Source: Fulvia fulva (taxonomy: Eukaryota; Ascomycota; Dothideomycetes; Mycosphaerellales; Mycosphaerellaceae). Taken from it: a stretch of 64,000 nucleotides of DNA. The DNA lies in NCBI RefSeq assembly GCF_020509005.1, contig NC_063023.1:992001-1056000 (forward strand), given 5' to 3'. The notes below the pieces were generated by a model. It ran no database searches. It was not told the origin of the DNA and saw nothing but the letters and a program-made list of their open reading frames with translations. Below, one piece after another: positions 1 to 10,555 of this stretch. A program made the position numbers and the translations under genes. The stretch's first letter is position 1, and every line of letters begins with the position of its first letter.

Positions 1-1
1 A

Positions 2-297
2 GAGGTCATCCAGGACGATGGAACGGAGCGCAAATTTACACGTCAGGAGATCAAGGAGGCTGGTGGCTGGTGGAAGTGCTATACCACACCCAACCGGTGG
101 AGGAAGCTCTTGGTGCCGGCTATGATCCTTCTGATCGTGATCAATATCGCTGCGGTAAGACATCTCTAGCCACTCAAGAACAAGTACGATACTGACCACT
201 ATGACAGAGCGCTCTAGGGCTGTATGGTTCTGTCATGCAGTTTGCCGTACTTGGCAAGGGACGCAAGCCCTTCAGTTGCGAGTATGACTGGAAGTGA
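2..297 (+). CDS. C-terminal end of a membrane protein (partial)
   Basis: Two exons (2-154, 208-297) joined by a 53-nt intron (GTAAGA...GACAG) with a CTGAC branch site give the last 80 residues of a protein that starts upstream of the window. The visible part is a hydrophilic stretch with GGWWKCYTTPNRWRK, then one hydrophobic span (LLVPAMILLIVINIAALGLYG, split by the intron) and a short basic tail ending CEYDWK. This looks like the last membrane segment and tail of a transporter-like protein, but too little is present to name the family. Reading frame and splice phases agree (51 codons, then 29 plus TGA at 295-297). Confidence 0.6.
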
Positions 298-641
298 GTG
301 TGTAGAGCACGACACGATGGCGATGTAATGTCTATACCCAGCAGTCAGCTAGATACTGCTTTATGAAACTTTCCCAAAACTGGAATGGCATATTCTTGAG
401 TGTATATTGTCGCGGCTTGACTACACTGATCGTCGCCTGCGATACCTCTAGTGCTCTTGACACGCTGCAGTGGTATGAGTGCAGCGATGTCGTAATGTAA
501 GATCAAGAAACGTGGCGGGAGCACAACGACGTCTCGTCCATGATACCAAGTCACCAGTCCCGATCGAGAAACGTTTCAGACAGAAGGTATCAACATTGCT
601 TATACATTTCACGCTTCACATAGCATCTACAAGGCCCCACC
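298..641. other. Intergenic gap, no feature seen
   Basis: 344 bp between the convergent ends of the membrane protein and the aminotransferase. Only short overlapping ORFs without recognisable motifs. Confidence 0.5.
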
Positions 642-1814
642 CTAGTTCGGCGCCTTATATCCAGCCTCCGTCAACGCTTCCCTCAGAGCATCAACGGCCT
701 TCGTGATATCCCCACGGTTGGGATCCGTCACGCTGACACCCATATGGCCGAACCGAATGTACTTGGTCGCAACCTCCTTGTGCAGACCACCAGCGAAGAT
801 GACGCCCTTCTTGAGCAGACTTGGGAGCACCTCGGGTGGAGTCAAAGACTTGCCGGATACCTCAGGGAGGTAGATGGCAGTCATGCCGTTGGCGGCGTTC
901 TCGGGTCGGACTGCAAGTTCTTTCAAGCCAAGCTCCTTCACTGCCTTCTTAACTGCCTGACTGACCTTCTTGTGGTCTTCGAAGCGCTCTTCCATTGATC
1001 GTGATGTGATCTGGGTCAGTGATGTGTGAAGTGCGTGGACGAGTTGTGGTGGTGGTGTGGCGAAGTAGGATGGCTTCTTGGCTTCGTAGTTTTGCATGAT
1101 TGGGATCCAGTTCTTCCAGCTGGCGAAGTAGGATGCTGGCCGTGTCTTGCGGGCCTTGAACGCTTCGATTGCGCGGCCGGATGCCATGACGATGGAAAGA
1201 CCGGCGGGTGTGCCGAGAGCCTTCTGTGATGCGGTGATCGCGCAGTCAACATCCCATTCGTCGAAGCGGAGTTCTTCACACGCTACACTGCAGACACCAT
1301 CGACGATGATCAGAGTCTCTGGTGATACTCTGCGGACCAGCTCCGATATAGGCTTGATCTCAGATAGGACACCAGTCGAAGTGTCGGTGTGTGTGATTGT
1401 GATGACCTTGTACATCTTCTCCTTCAATGCCTTCTCGACCTCTGGCAGTTGTGGCCGGTCACCAATTGGTGCCTTCAGCTGTGTTGCCTTGACGCCGTAT
1501 GTCTCGAAGCAGTCTGCAAAGCTATCGGCAAAGTATCCTGTGTGCAGTACTAATGCCTCATCGCCTGGCTCGCACAGGTTGGCAGCAACCTGATCCCAGC
1601 CCAATGTGCCAGATCCGGAGATGATGAATGGCTGACTCGCTGGGTTGGTGGTCAAGAAGACCTTTCTCAGCATCGTCAATGCCTCACCAAAGATGTTGAC
1701 GAATGGCTGGCCGACGTGAGCCTCGGAGTAGTGGCTCATGGACTGGAGGACGGCATCGTCGAACTCGATGGGTCCTGGGATGAGGAGGGTCGGGTGAGGT
1801 GGTTGGCTCGACAT
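642..1814 (-). CDS. AGX1: Alanine-glyoxylate aminotransferase (Agx1-like)
   Basis: 390-aa fold-type I PLP aminotransferase that converts glyoxylate plus alanine to glycine plus pyruvate. It opens with TLLIPGPIEFDD, the family's usual N-terminal motif, followed by SGSGTLGWDQVAANL, a VDGVCSVACEE segment and the PLP-binding lysine in TASQKALGTPAGL. Yeast Agx1 is about 385 aa, which supports the start at 1814 (MSSQPP). The same frame stays open to 2264 and would add 150 residues of low-complexity sequence. That extension could hold a mitochondrial targeting leader but carries no family similarity, so I did not include it. No intron is needed. The final residues are KAPN, not a clear peroxisomal SKL-type signal. 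Confidence is high for the family and moderate for the start. Confidence 0.88.
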   Translation of the reverse strand: MSSQPPHPTLLIPGPIEFDDAVLQSMSHYSEAHVGQPFVNIFGEALTMLRKVFLTTNPASQPFIISGSGTLGWDQVAANLCEPGDEALVLHTGYFADSFADCFETYGVKATQLKAPIGDRPQLPEVEKALKEKMYKVITITHTDTSTGVLSEIKPISELVRRVSPETLIIVDGVCSVACEELRFDEWDVDCAITASQKALGTPAGLSIVMASGRAIEAFKARKTRPASYFASWKNWIPIMQNYEAKKPSYFATPPPQLVHALHTSLTQITSRSMEERFEDHKKVSQAVKKAVKELGLKELAVRPENAANGMTAIYLPEVSGKSLTPPEVLPSLLKKGVIFAGGLHKEVATKYIRFGHMGVSVTDPNRGDITKAVDALREALTEAGYKAPN

Positions 1815-2852
1815 CTTCGCTGCCGCTGGCTGTGCTCTCTTTCCTTCTTCCTCTAACGACACAGCTGAATGGGACAGATCTCGCTTCTGCTCCGGACCTC
1901 TGAACGCACTTGACTGGGAGCTCTGGTTGTCTCGATCGATGGAGTAGGGTGTGTTCAACGGAATGTCCTGTCCGGCGTAGTCAACGTGTCTCGATATCTG
2001 AGACAGTCTGTCGGCGGGAGACATTCGCCTGGAATAATATCTCAATGGCCGCTGGTGGGAGGGAGGGGCACGTGGGGCAGTCGGATGACGTGTGGAAGGA
2101 GCGGATGTCCAATTGGAGCAGGCGCGGGCGGTACCTTGCAGACGTTCCGATGGTGCTGTCGCCGCAATAGCCGCTCGCTGCACTACAGCATGCGATCCGA
2201 TTAGGAGTTTGCTGGTCGTGTGTGCTGTTGAAGCACCGCGATGCAAGAGGCTGCGCGCGTTCATATGTCTCGTGTCCTGAGGGAATGGGGAATGTGCTGC
2301 GGGAACGAGGCCGAACGCTGGGACTGACTCCTCTCAACTGTTGCGACTGATTCGCGTGTCCGGGATGTCAATGGCAAGGCGTGTGGAACAGCGTGGGCGA
2401 CGAAGGACAAACCGAAGTCATACGTGAGATTTGGAGGGAGACACGTCAAGACGTTCCCGATAGAACTATTTCAATGGCCGTCGTGTAACCATCGCGCATC
2501 TGGACGCGTCTGACTTCCGGCAAGCTCTGCCGGCGACCTTTGGACAAAAGAGGAGGTCGCTCTACTCTCACGGGCATTAACGTTATATTATATATATTGC
2601 TGAGAGGGCGCCGAGCAGCTTCGATGTCTTGGACGTTGTCGAGTGATGCGCTTCATGCTTCCACTGCACGACGCGTCCTCTCCATACGCTTGGTCGCACC
2701 GGCTCCAATCACTAAGATATCGCCATTTGAAGTGCGGCGGCCAGCCTTTTTGTCAAGAGCCCTAGGCCCACAGCTCGGGACCCTGCGCACACTCAAGTGA
2801 AGCTGCCTTGTACAGCAGTCAACACATACATCCACCACCACAGACGATCGAC
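1815..2852. other. Divergent intergenic region
   Basis: Upstream region shared by the divergent aminotransferase and Vps29 genes. The minus-strand frame stays open to 2264 (possible leader). Otherwise no supported gene. An AT-rich patch (TTATATTATATATATTG) lies near 2583-2599. Confidence 0.45.
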
Positions 2853-3689
2853 ATGTCTTCGAGATTGGTGTTAGTGCTTGGTGACCTGTTCATACCCGAT
2901 CGCGCTATTGTGAGCATAGCATCCATAATGCCTGTTGTGGCAATCCACGACCGTCCCAGCTGACGGCTCTCAGGACATCCCCCAAAGTGAGATACACACC
3001 AGCCCATAAGCTAGTCGTTTACACACTAAAACGTCGCAGAGTTCAAGAAGCTCCTCACGCCCGGCAAGATTGGCCAAATCCTATGTCTTGGCAACTTGAC
3101 CTCGCCTTCCGTATACCACTTCCTACGATCGCTGGCGCCTGATCTCCAGCTCGTCAAAGGCGACTTCGACATCCCGCTCACGACCACTGCACCTTCGCCA
3201 GATCCGTCACAGCCTCGATCATCCGCCGATGCGTCCTTTCCAATACCTACTGCGCTGTCGAAGATCGTCACACATGGCTCACTGCGAATCGGCTTCACCC
3301 ATGCCGACAACATAATACCGCCAGGAGATCCAGATGCATTGCTCATCGCAGCACGGCAGATGGATGTGGACGTCCTCTGCTGGGGTGGAACGTGCAAATT
3401 CGAGGCATACGAGATGGAGGGCAAGTTCTTCGTGAACCCAGGATCAGCGACAGGAGCTGTGAGCTGGAACGATGAGACATTGGGAGATGAGGAAGAAGAC
3501 GGAAATACCCCTAGCTTCGTGTTGATGGATGTACAAGGAGACGTGTTGGTGAGTGATGGAGGCAGTCACGACTGAAAACATCTGGCTGACATTTCGGTAA
3601 AGGTGCTTTACGTCTATCAGCTCAAGAAGAATGCGGAAGGCAACGAGAGCGTAGGCGTGGAGAAAGTGTCTTTTCGCAAATACCCGTAG
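2853..3689 (+). CDS. VPS29: Retromer subunit Vps29
   Basis: Spliced from four exons: 2853-2909, 2974-2986, 3040-3548, 3603-3689 (221 aa). Vps29 is the metallophosphoesterase-fold subunit of retromer, acting as a scaffold for Vps35 on endosomes. Recognisable blocks are LVLVLGDLFIPDRA, KFKKLLTPGKI, a GDFD motif, [31 protein letters not shown] and SFVLMDVQGD. Exon 2 is a 13-nt micro-exon that supplies DIPQ, exactly filling the gap between PDRA and KFKKLL seen in yeast. All phases close and each intron has a branch-like motif. Metal-ligand positions known in animal Vps29 are replaced (GDLH to GDLF, SGHTH to WGGTC), so catalysis is unlikely. A 30-residue acidic/Pro insertion resembles that of fungal homologs. 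Confidence 0.92.
2974..2986 (+). other. 13-nt micro-exon of Vps29
   Basis: Flanked by CAG on the left and GTGAGA on the right. It encodes DIP plus part of the following QK codons and restores the conserved spacing. Introns are 2910-2973 and 2987-3039. Confidence 0.85.
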
Positions 3690-4566
3690 AGCACTCGAAA
3701 CGAGAACACGAGCAGATGAGATAATGCTAGGGTCCAGCCGACCTGGGTCCAGACGAGACAGCGCCCAGCACTCCGGAGCTGAGGAACAGAGTAGCCCTCC
3801 TGCGAGCCAAGCTGATAGACACAGCGGTCCAGCGAGCGAGGGCGCGCAGTCGACAGCTAAGGTGATACGATAGCAAATGAAGTCAAATCAAGCTTACAAC
3901 CACCTTCGACGAGAACAAGCAGGAATACAGTCTTCTTGCTTGCGAAAGTCATTTTAGGACCCCTGCCCGTACAACTACTGCACTGCAATTTGTCAAACAA
4001 GCTCCGATATGCTTACAGCAACACAGATCGCCAGCACTACGCGTCCCCGCTCGCCCGAGCACGGTGTCAACTCAGCACTCTACTACATCGATAGCTACAC
4101 CCTACCATGCCAACTCCGGACAATTTTCGTCAACCAAGCAATGCACGTGGCGTACCTTCATATCACTTCATGTACCCCACAACCTCCCCACGGGGAAATG
4201 AAACCTGCGAGAATATCCTTGAACATCAGATCATGTACACCATGGAACAAGACTTCCTCGAACAAGTACCTCCAACACCTACCGCCCAAGTCACCCATCC
4301 GCAAGACTCCGCACAACTCCCGCTCACCTACGCCACAACCCTTCCCGATTGACCACTCCTCCAACTGCCACCCAATTGCAACGCGAAAATATCCCTCCGC
4401 ATCAGGACTTGCTCGAGAGTAGAATTACACAATGTTTGCAAAATCGCGTTGACGTCCCTCGTCCAAGGCCGACGTTCAGACGCCCTTGAGCTCCTGCAAC
4501 TGTCTACTCGTCTCAAGCCTAAGCTGCTTCCACTCGTTCTCTGTGCGGAGCACGGGCACGATGCCG

Positions 4567-4607
<41 letters not shown>

Positions 4608-5641
4608 TCTCCTCAGCTGTCACTCACAAATTGAAATCAGCATTTTGACGAACCAGCTGACTGCCGTGCGAGTTTAACGATAGTAGACGCGTCTTTGTAG
4701 GAAATCTTGGGCGAGGGAGGCGGTTGTATGGGAGAGCGTGGGTAAGATGGTTGGTGCTGATGCGTAGAAGTCGATGCCGTACGTAGGCTGCTTTGAAGAG
4801 GGGCCAGAACATTTCTCGCTGCAGTGGTGGTTGAGGAAGTGGTATGTCTGGACGCGGTAGATTTGGGTATGGATTTGGGGATTGTTTGGGCGAGGAGAAG
4901 GGGTTGGGATAGGGGCATTGCTGTATTTGGTGGCGACGAGTAGAAAGAGTTGGTGATAAAGGACGTTCTTCGTACTTTGGCTCTTGTGTTTTGAGGCTGT
5001 TGAGGAGGAATTGGAGGCGGAGTCTGGTTTGGCTTCTTATGCGCACGCGACATACTGTACTTCGTACCACGTACTTCGAGCTGATGCATAGTGGTAGTGC
5101 GGTTGTGTTCGGAGCAGGAGTAGCTCCCCTGATGTGTCGCAGCCTGATGTGTGAGCTTGTTGGAACTCTATCTGGACAGCAATGGGGAGGAGCTTGGTTG
5201 GCCACGACGATCGTGGAAGGACACGGTTCGGCCACATGGAACTTACAATAGTCGATCGGTCCAGTGTTCTGGCGCTGCCTTTCACGGATACAGTGGTGAG
5301 AGACAGGGCGTACAGCAATCTCAGCAATGCCACGCGTTGTTACAGTTCACTTGTTGGTTTCTTACCTGTACTTTCGAGGCAGCATCTTGTCCCACTACCA
5401 CCGCTGGACTTCGACTATCAGCAGAAAGGTCGTGGCGACAGTCCAACAGTTCCGTAATCTAGCCAACATCCTCGCACTCATACTCTGATCCGGCAGATCC
5501 CTCATCAACCCGAGAGCTCAAGGATAACACCAAAGACTCATAGCCTTGGCCACATGCTGATCCAATTCCCAACATTGACTCATCTCTCAGTCACAAATCT
5601 ACCACTGCAATAACACTTCATCTCGAGGTCGACTCACAGCA
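3690..5641. other. Long intergenic region, no supported gene
   Basis: Around 4100-4500 all three plus frames remain open because stops are scarce, so openness is not evidence of coding. A minus-strand 150-aa Ser/Pro-rich ORF (4637-5089) has no motif I recognise. The only structured item is a CTG microsatellite at 4568-4603. Confidence 0.4.
4568..4603. repeat. (CTG)12 microsatellite
   Basis: Twelve uninterrupted CTG units (36 nt), then TTGCT. It lies outside any gene I can support. Confidence 0.95.
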
Positions 5642-6145
5642 ATGCCATCAGCATCTCACGCAGATCTCTACTTTGACCCAGAACTCGAAGGCTGGACCGA
5701 TCATATCACAGATATCAGCATCACCAACGATTGCCAAGATCAAAGCATGGCAGCCGAAAGCGCAATCGTGTCCCGCGTGGTACGACAAATTGCCAGAAAG
5801 CACAAGACATCATCTTCAAGACTCCACCCAAGCAAGTTCTCATCAATGGCCGAGCCACCGCACGACAGGTCGTCCTCGTCCTCGTCCTCATCCTCGTCAA
5901 CATTATCACCCTCTTCGTTAGCGAATTGGTCTAGCATGGCAGACCCAGTACAGGAGCGATTGGCGAAGCCTAAAGACTGGTCGAGCATGGCAGATCCAAT
6001 TCATGACCCGGCGCGGAAGGCCAGCAAAGAGGTCAGGGGTACGGAGGTGGACTCCCAGCGTACGAGGGGCAAGGACTGGGCGAGAGAGCGGAGTCAGAGT
6101 CAGGAGTCGATGAAGTCAAGTGGCTCATCTGATGAGTCGAGGTAG
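5642..6145 (+). CDS. Ser-rich protein with SSMA[DE]P repeats
   Basis: Single-exon 167-aa hydrophilic protein, not recognised. Three copies of a short motif are visible: FSSMAEPPHDR (about residue 66), WSSMADPVQER (about 95) and WSSMADPIHDP (about 115). The second and third are each preceded by a Trp, and a ten-serine run separates the first from the second. The C-terminal third is charged (ERSQSQESMKSSGSSDESR) and probably disordered. No signal peptide or membrane segment is visible. The regular repeat and start context make it more than a random ORF, but expression is unproven. Confidence 0.5.
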   Translation: MPSASHADLYFDPELEGWTDHITDISITNDCQDQSMAAESAIVSRVVRQIARKHKTSSSRLHPSKFSSMAEPPHDRSSSSSSSSSSTLSPSSLANWSSMADPVQERLAKPKDWSSMADPIHDPARKASKEVRGTEVDSQRTRGKDWARERSQSQESMKSSGSSDESR

Positions 6146-6588
6146 GAAGACTCCGCTCGAGCTGCTTTGTGGCTGTGTCAGGGCTTGGCAGCCAAACATG
6201 GCGTCGGGGACTGGTTACTTGGACGTCAGACAGTTTTGGCCAACACACATCTCTCTCGCCATGACTTGGTGTAGTGCTCGGTCTGTATAGAATCACTCGC
6301 CGTATTTTCGAATCCCCCGTTGCCTCACGAAGTCTCGTTCAGTTTCTGTACAATGTCGATTCGTCGTCTGATACACTGTTGCACCAAGTCGCCTGATGCA
6401 CGAGGCGACGACTTGCACTATGAGGATGCGGAACCACATCACACGCATGCGGTACCAATACGAAGGGCTCTATAGAGAGGATTCCGATTGTGCTGTCGCT
6501 CCGATCGCTTAAGAAGTGCTGTGATAGATTCTTGCTGGGAGACAGGTCCCGGTCGGATGGCTCGCATTTGTTGCTTGTCGACCGTACA
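6146..6588. other. Intergenic gap between convergent genes
   Basis: No supported feature; short ORFs only. Confidence 0.5.
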
Positions 6589-7890
6589 TTATTCCCCACC
6601 TGCATCGACGGCAGCAGTATCGCCATTCCCATCAGCTGTATCATCCTGATTACCTCCCATGAAGCTGCCCAACAAGCCGCCGAAAACACCCGGCGCTATT
6701 GGTATTCCTATCAACGCGAAGGCGACCGATCCCAGTACTGGTAAAATCGCCAGCATCAGCTTTATGACCGTTCGCTGTCTCTTCGGCTTCTTTTTGAGCA
6801 CGTTGATCTCGCGCTGCACAGCTTCTCGCTGCTCGCGCCTCAGCTTCCCACCGTTAGCTTCCAGTTTTGCAACGGTCTCGTCGAAGTCACGCGCACCGTT
6901 CTGTTCGAGGAACTTCATCAACTTCTTGTTCACGTCGCGGAGATCTTCCATCTCATCCTCGAGGCGACGGTCTGCCGCTCGTCGCTCGTAGTGGAGAGCG
7001 TCTTGCTGTTGGTAAACACGCTCGAGCTTATCACGGGCTTCTTGTCGAGCATCCGCAAGTGCGTCTTCAAGCCGTTTGTCTTGATCTTTGCGTGCATCTT
7101 CCATTTCTTTCTGCAGCTCTGCCATTTCATGCTTGTACTTCTGTTCCAGCGCGATGATCTCCTCGTTGACAGTGATGCCAGCAGATGTCTGGGCAAGCTG
7201 TTTGTCCTGGTCCACCATTTCGGACTGGATCTGAAGCGGCACTGGGTCGGAGTGTCGGAGGCGCATCAAGATACGCATTGCAGACTCCTGTGTGTCTTCA
7301 AAGCGGTCCATCCGGGCACCAGCTTCGATCATTTTCGCCCAATACATGGGATTTGCGGCATACTGTTCTTCGCGACTCTCTGCCAGTGCCTGTTCATTGG
7401 CCTTGGCGGCCATGCCCCAACGAGTGGTGACAAGAAGCACATTTCGCAAGGGATCTAAACCACATAGATCTTTGAACATCTTCAGGTTCCGCAGCGAAGA
7501 TCCAGTCATACGAGGGTCCATGATCGATTGCAAATATATGATCCCGTTGAGCTTCTGACGGTCATTCCTGTAGTTGAAGTCCAGCCAGTCAGCGATCGCT
7601 TTTAGTACGTCGCTCTCGTTGAGCTCGGTATCGTTGAAGCCGGGCGTGTCGATGAGGGTTATGTCCATGTCTCGATACTCAAAGGTGTACGAATCCACGG
7701 TTTCGGTGACTGCAGGCAATAGTCAGCCGCGTCGAACTGGCTAAAAGAGGTACGCTACCCTACACGAGTGCAGATCGTGTCCAATGCCAACTGTTGGTAG
7801 TTCGCTCGCTGCTTTCACAAACGTGCTCTTGCCAGCACCTGTTACGCCCATGATGGCGATATTCATGGCCATGCGCTCCGGTCCGCCCAT
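6589..7890 (-). CDS. AIG1-like P-loop GTPase with coiled coil and C-terminal membrane segment
   Basis: Two exons (7890-7764, 7709-6589; 54-nt intron with GCTGAC branch) give 415 aa. The G1/P-loop is in exon 1 (IMGVTGAGKSTFVKAA), followed by VGIGHDLHS-TETV (switch region) and G3 ITLIDTPGFNDTE. After the G domain comes a long charged heptad-rich region (about residues 210-350: EMAELQKEMEDARKDQDKR, RRAADRRLEDEMEDL), then two hydrophobic runs (MLAILPVLGSVAFALIGIPIA, GVFGGLLGSFMGG) and an acidic tail. The layout recalls plant and animal AIG1/GIMAP GTPases that sit on membranes. A typical G4 motif is not obvious. Neighbours on the distal side are an unassigned protein and an Hsp70-like ATPase, which together look like an accessory group. 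The donor GTAGGG was chosen because it alone keeps phase. Confidence 0.78.
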
Positions 7891-8658
7891 GTTGCGTTGT
7901 GTTTTCGTGAGGACCAGAGAACTCTCAATGGGACTCTTGCAAAGACCGTAACATGAGATAAAGGTCCGCTCAACTTATTGCACATCACTTCGATCAGGCA
8001 CACTCAATAGTGCCGAGTAGTACAGTGCCAGTTCAACTCCAACAGGGCTCTACCAACCCTCTGTCGAGGCTTTTGAGTCTGGCCGGGCCAACGCCTCGGC
8101 AACGCTCAGCATCATGGGGTGCGACCTCTATTTCCGCATCGTGGAGGGTCGCGAATGCACGAAGCTGCGAGCCGTGAGTGTTGCATGAGGTCCAGACTAG
8201 CGAAGCCATGCGCAGGGCTCAGCTGAGCTTCATTGCTGCCACCCTAGACCTATTTTCGTCTTACCTTTGGCACCGCATAATGCCAGATTTAGCACTCAAG
8301 CCGACGTTGTGGCGCCCTCGCGCACGCAGTTGTACCCACATTGAGGTGCATCGTTTCTCGTGAACGCACAGCTTGTCGCAGTGTATGTACTGTATGAATC
8401 AACATGGGACCCAAATCCTCCTGCAGACTACCCCTCTCAGCTGACCGGTCAAGTACTCCATGCAGATTAGCGTAGCCTTGCTGCAATCAAATTTATTCAG
8501 CTGGGGACTCGGCATACATGTGGTACTGCATCTTGCCACCCGCAAGCAAGCTACGAAATTCCAGAACGCTGTGCGTTCACTTGGGCAGCGTCGGTGCCAA
8601 TCGAGGCTGAGACTCGCCGGAGTTTCGGAATCACAGCACTCGCTTGCGGTGCGCACCG
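7891..8658. other. Intergenic region
   Basis: Promoter side of the GTPase gene. Only short ORFs; nothing supported. Confidence 0.5.
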
Positions 8659-10135
8659 TCAAACATCAAGGACGACCAGAGCTTTAGCCCATACGCGACG
8701 TGCCGAGTCGTAGCTGTCCCCCTCATGCGTTCCATGTGCTACCACAGAAGGATGCACAACCGTCCGGATGGGCTTGCCATCTAGCCTTCGGTCCGCTGGA
8801 TCGTCGAGGTCGTGGAGACCATGTGCTTCGAGCTCCGGTGAGTCCACTGCAAACTTCGTGTTGGCGAGATCATGCAGGAAGTGACATCGTAGAGCTACTC
8901 GCTGCCTCCACAGGCGTATCGCTAAGCTCGTGGCGTGGTCAAAAACTACCGAGACGTTGGCACACAGCTGCCTCGATTCTTCCTGATCCAGTCCCCTTCG
9001 CATGAGTAACTTGGAGCTCCCGTTCAGGAATCGGTTGGCTGCGCGAACCCCAGCTGAAAGTCGTTTGTTGACGACAAATTGCTGTAGTGGCGAAGGATTG
9101 TCCTTGCTCTCTTCCCCAGGCGGGAAGAGATAACGAATTGTCTGCGAGCGCCACATGTTTGCCTCGTGAGCATTTGCTGCGCACAGTTAGCGGTCCCTCA
9201 TCCCGACAGCAGTGGACACACTCACATAGCCACTCTCGAGAGTACGCCTTGAAGAAGGCCTGTGGCCAGTCTACGGTTGCCGCATCGAGGAACGGACGTT
9301 CTTTAACGTTTACATCATCTGCCAGAAAGAAGAATGGGTTGCTGACGATCTCGTTGTGTACGGCGAACGAGAGCAATCCAGTCAGGAAAACCCGAGCCGC
9401 GGACTCCTGGCCCACCAGTTCTTCTTCGAGCTCTTGTCTACCCGCATCCTGGAGGTAGACTACGTTGCAAAGATCAAGATGGAGCTGGTCCCGCTCGGTA
9501 AGAGGTCGAGTATGAAGGTCGCGCATGTCTCCAGGGTCTGCACCATATAGCTTTCCAATGTTGGTGATAGACCTTTGTATGCCACCGAGTTCCAGCTTGA
9601 TAGCCACATCGTCCATTGGCGTATACTGAGCGTTGGCGATGTTCTTGAAGCTAGCCACTTGTAGCTGTCGAAGTTCATGCTCGAGAGCATGCTGTTTGGT
9701 CATGAGCTGCGTGATGTGACCCTTGAGCCCTTCGATAAACTCCGCACGTCTCTGCAGTTCTTTATCCTTCTCGCTGACCCTACCCCAGGCATCGCGCTCG
9801 ACGGGCATCTTATGTATGCCTTGATCTGTGCCCCTTCTTTCCGGCTGCGCAGGTGGTGCTTGTTTTCGAAGAACTTCAGGCTGTTGCTTCTGGTACTGCG
9901 AAGTTTGAGGTTCCTGCGTGAGCATGGTCAATGAATGGTAGGTCACATTGGGTATTGAATAACGAACCGTATGGTAAAATCCCGCTGGCTCCGAGAAGAA
10001 GCTGTTCAAAGTCCCTTTCCAGCCCTTTCGATGAGATCCACTGCCTTGATCATCTTCGGCATAATCCAGCTCCTGGTCGTTACCGTGTCTCTTTGATTTG
10101 TTTCCGGCCTTTGACGACTGCCCGTAACTAGACAT
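8659..10135 (-). CDS. Unassigned 475-aa protein with central coiled coil
   Basis: Exons 10135-9226 and 9176-8659 with a 49-nt intron (GTGAGT...CTAACTGTGCGCAG). I do not recognise a family. The N-terminal 100 residues are polar and Gln-rich, including a KSKRHGN basic patch and an FFSEPAGFYHTVRYSIP segment. Residues about 115-165 form a heptad-like helix (EKDKELQRRAEFIEGLKGHITQLMTKQ is the core). The C-terminal two thirds look folded and alpha-helical, with PFFFLADDVNVKERPFLDA and RLWRQRVALRCHFLHDLAN. Both exons show an even amino-acid composition and continuous frame. It lies head-to-head with the Hsp70-like gene (420 bp apart), so the pair may share a promoter. The name is left open. Confidence 0.7.
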
Positions 10136-10555
10136 GTGGATTGCTCAAGACACGAGTCCGGTGAGAAGTTGTCATTCGAAGGAATAGGTCTGAAAATGGC
10201 GGGCGCACTGACTGCGCCGAGCGAAAGCCCACAACAGCGCCTCCAACAGTGGAGCTGCATTGCTCAGCCTTCTCATGCAATGCGATACGTCGTGGCTTGC
10301 AGCTACCTTGAAAAGCTCCAGAATAGTGCAAGTCATGCATGCACGGGGACAAGCGACTCCATTCCAGATTCGTGCGGCCCCAATAGCCAGAACAACAGTC
10401 TGATCGCCTTGTTGCCGCTACCTACCTTGCAGCTCAGCTTTCTTTTTCAGAACGTTCACTTCCGAGGCTTTGCTCGTTACCTCTGCTGCCAAATACTTCG
10501 AAAAGCTGGCTCAAGGCTGGAAAAATTGTGTCTGGTCATCACGACTGCTGTCAAC
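10136..10555. other. Bidirectional promoter region
   Basis: 420 bp separating two divergent start codons (10135 minus, 10556 plus). No individual motif is strong enough to call. Confidence 0.4.

Noticed and set aside
4107..4500. Possible Pro/Thr-rich gene upstream of the CTG repeat
   Set aside because: All three plus frames stay open, so the frame carries no information; no motif or splice evidence.
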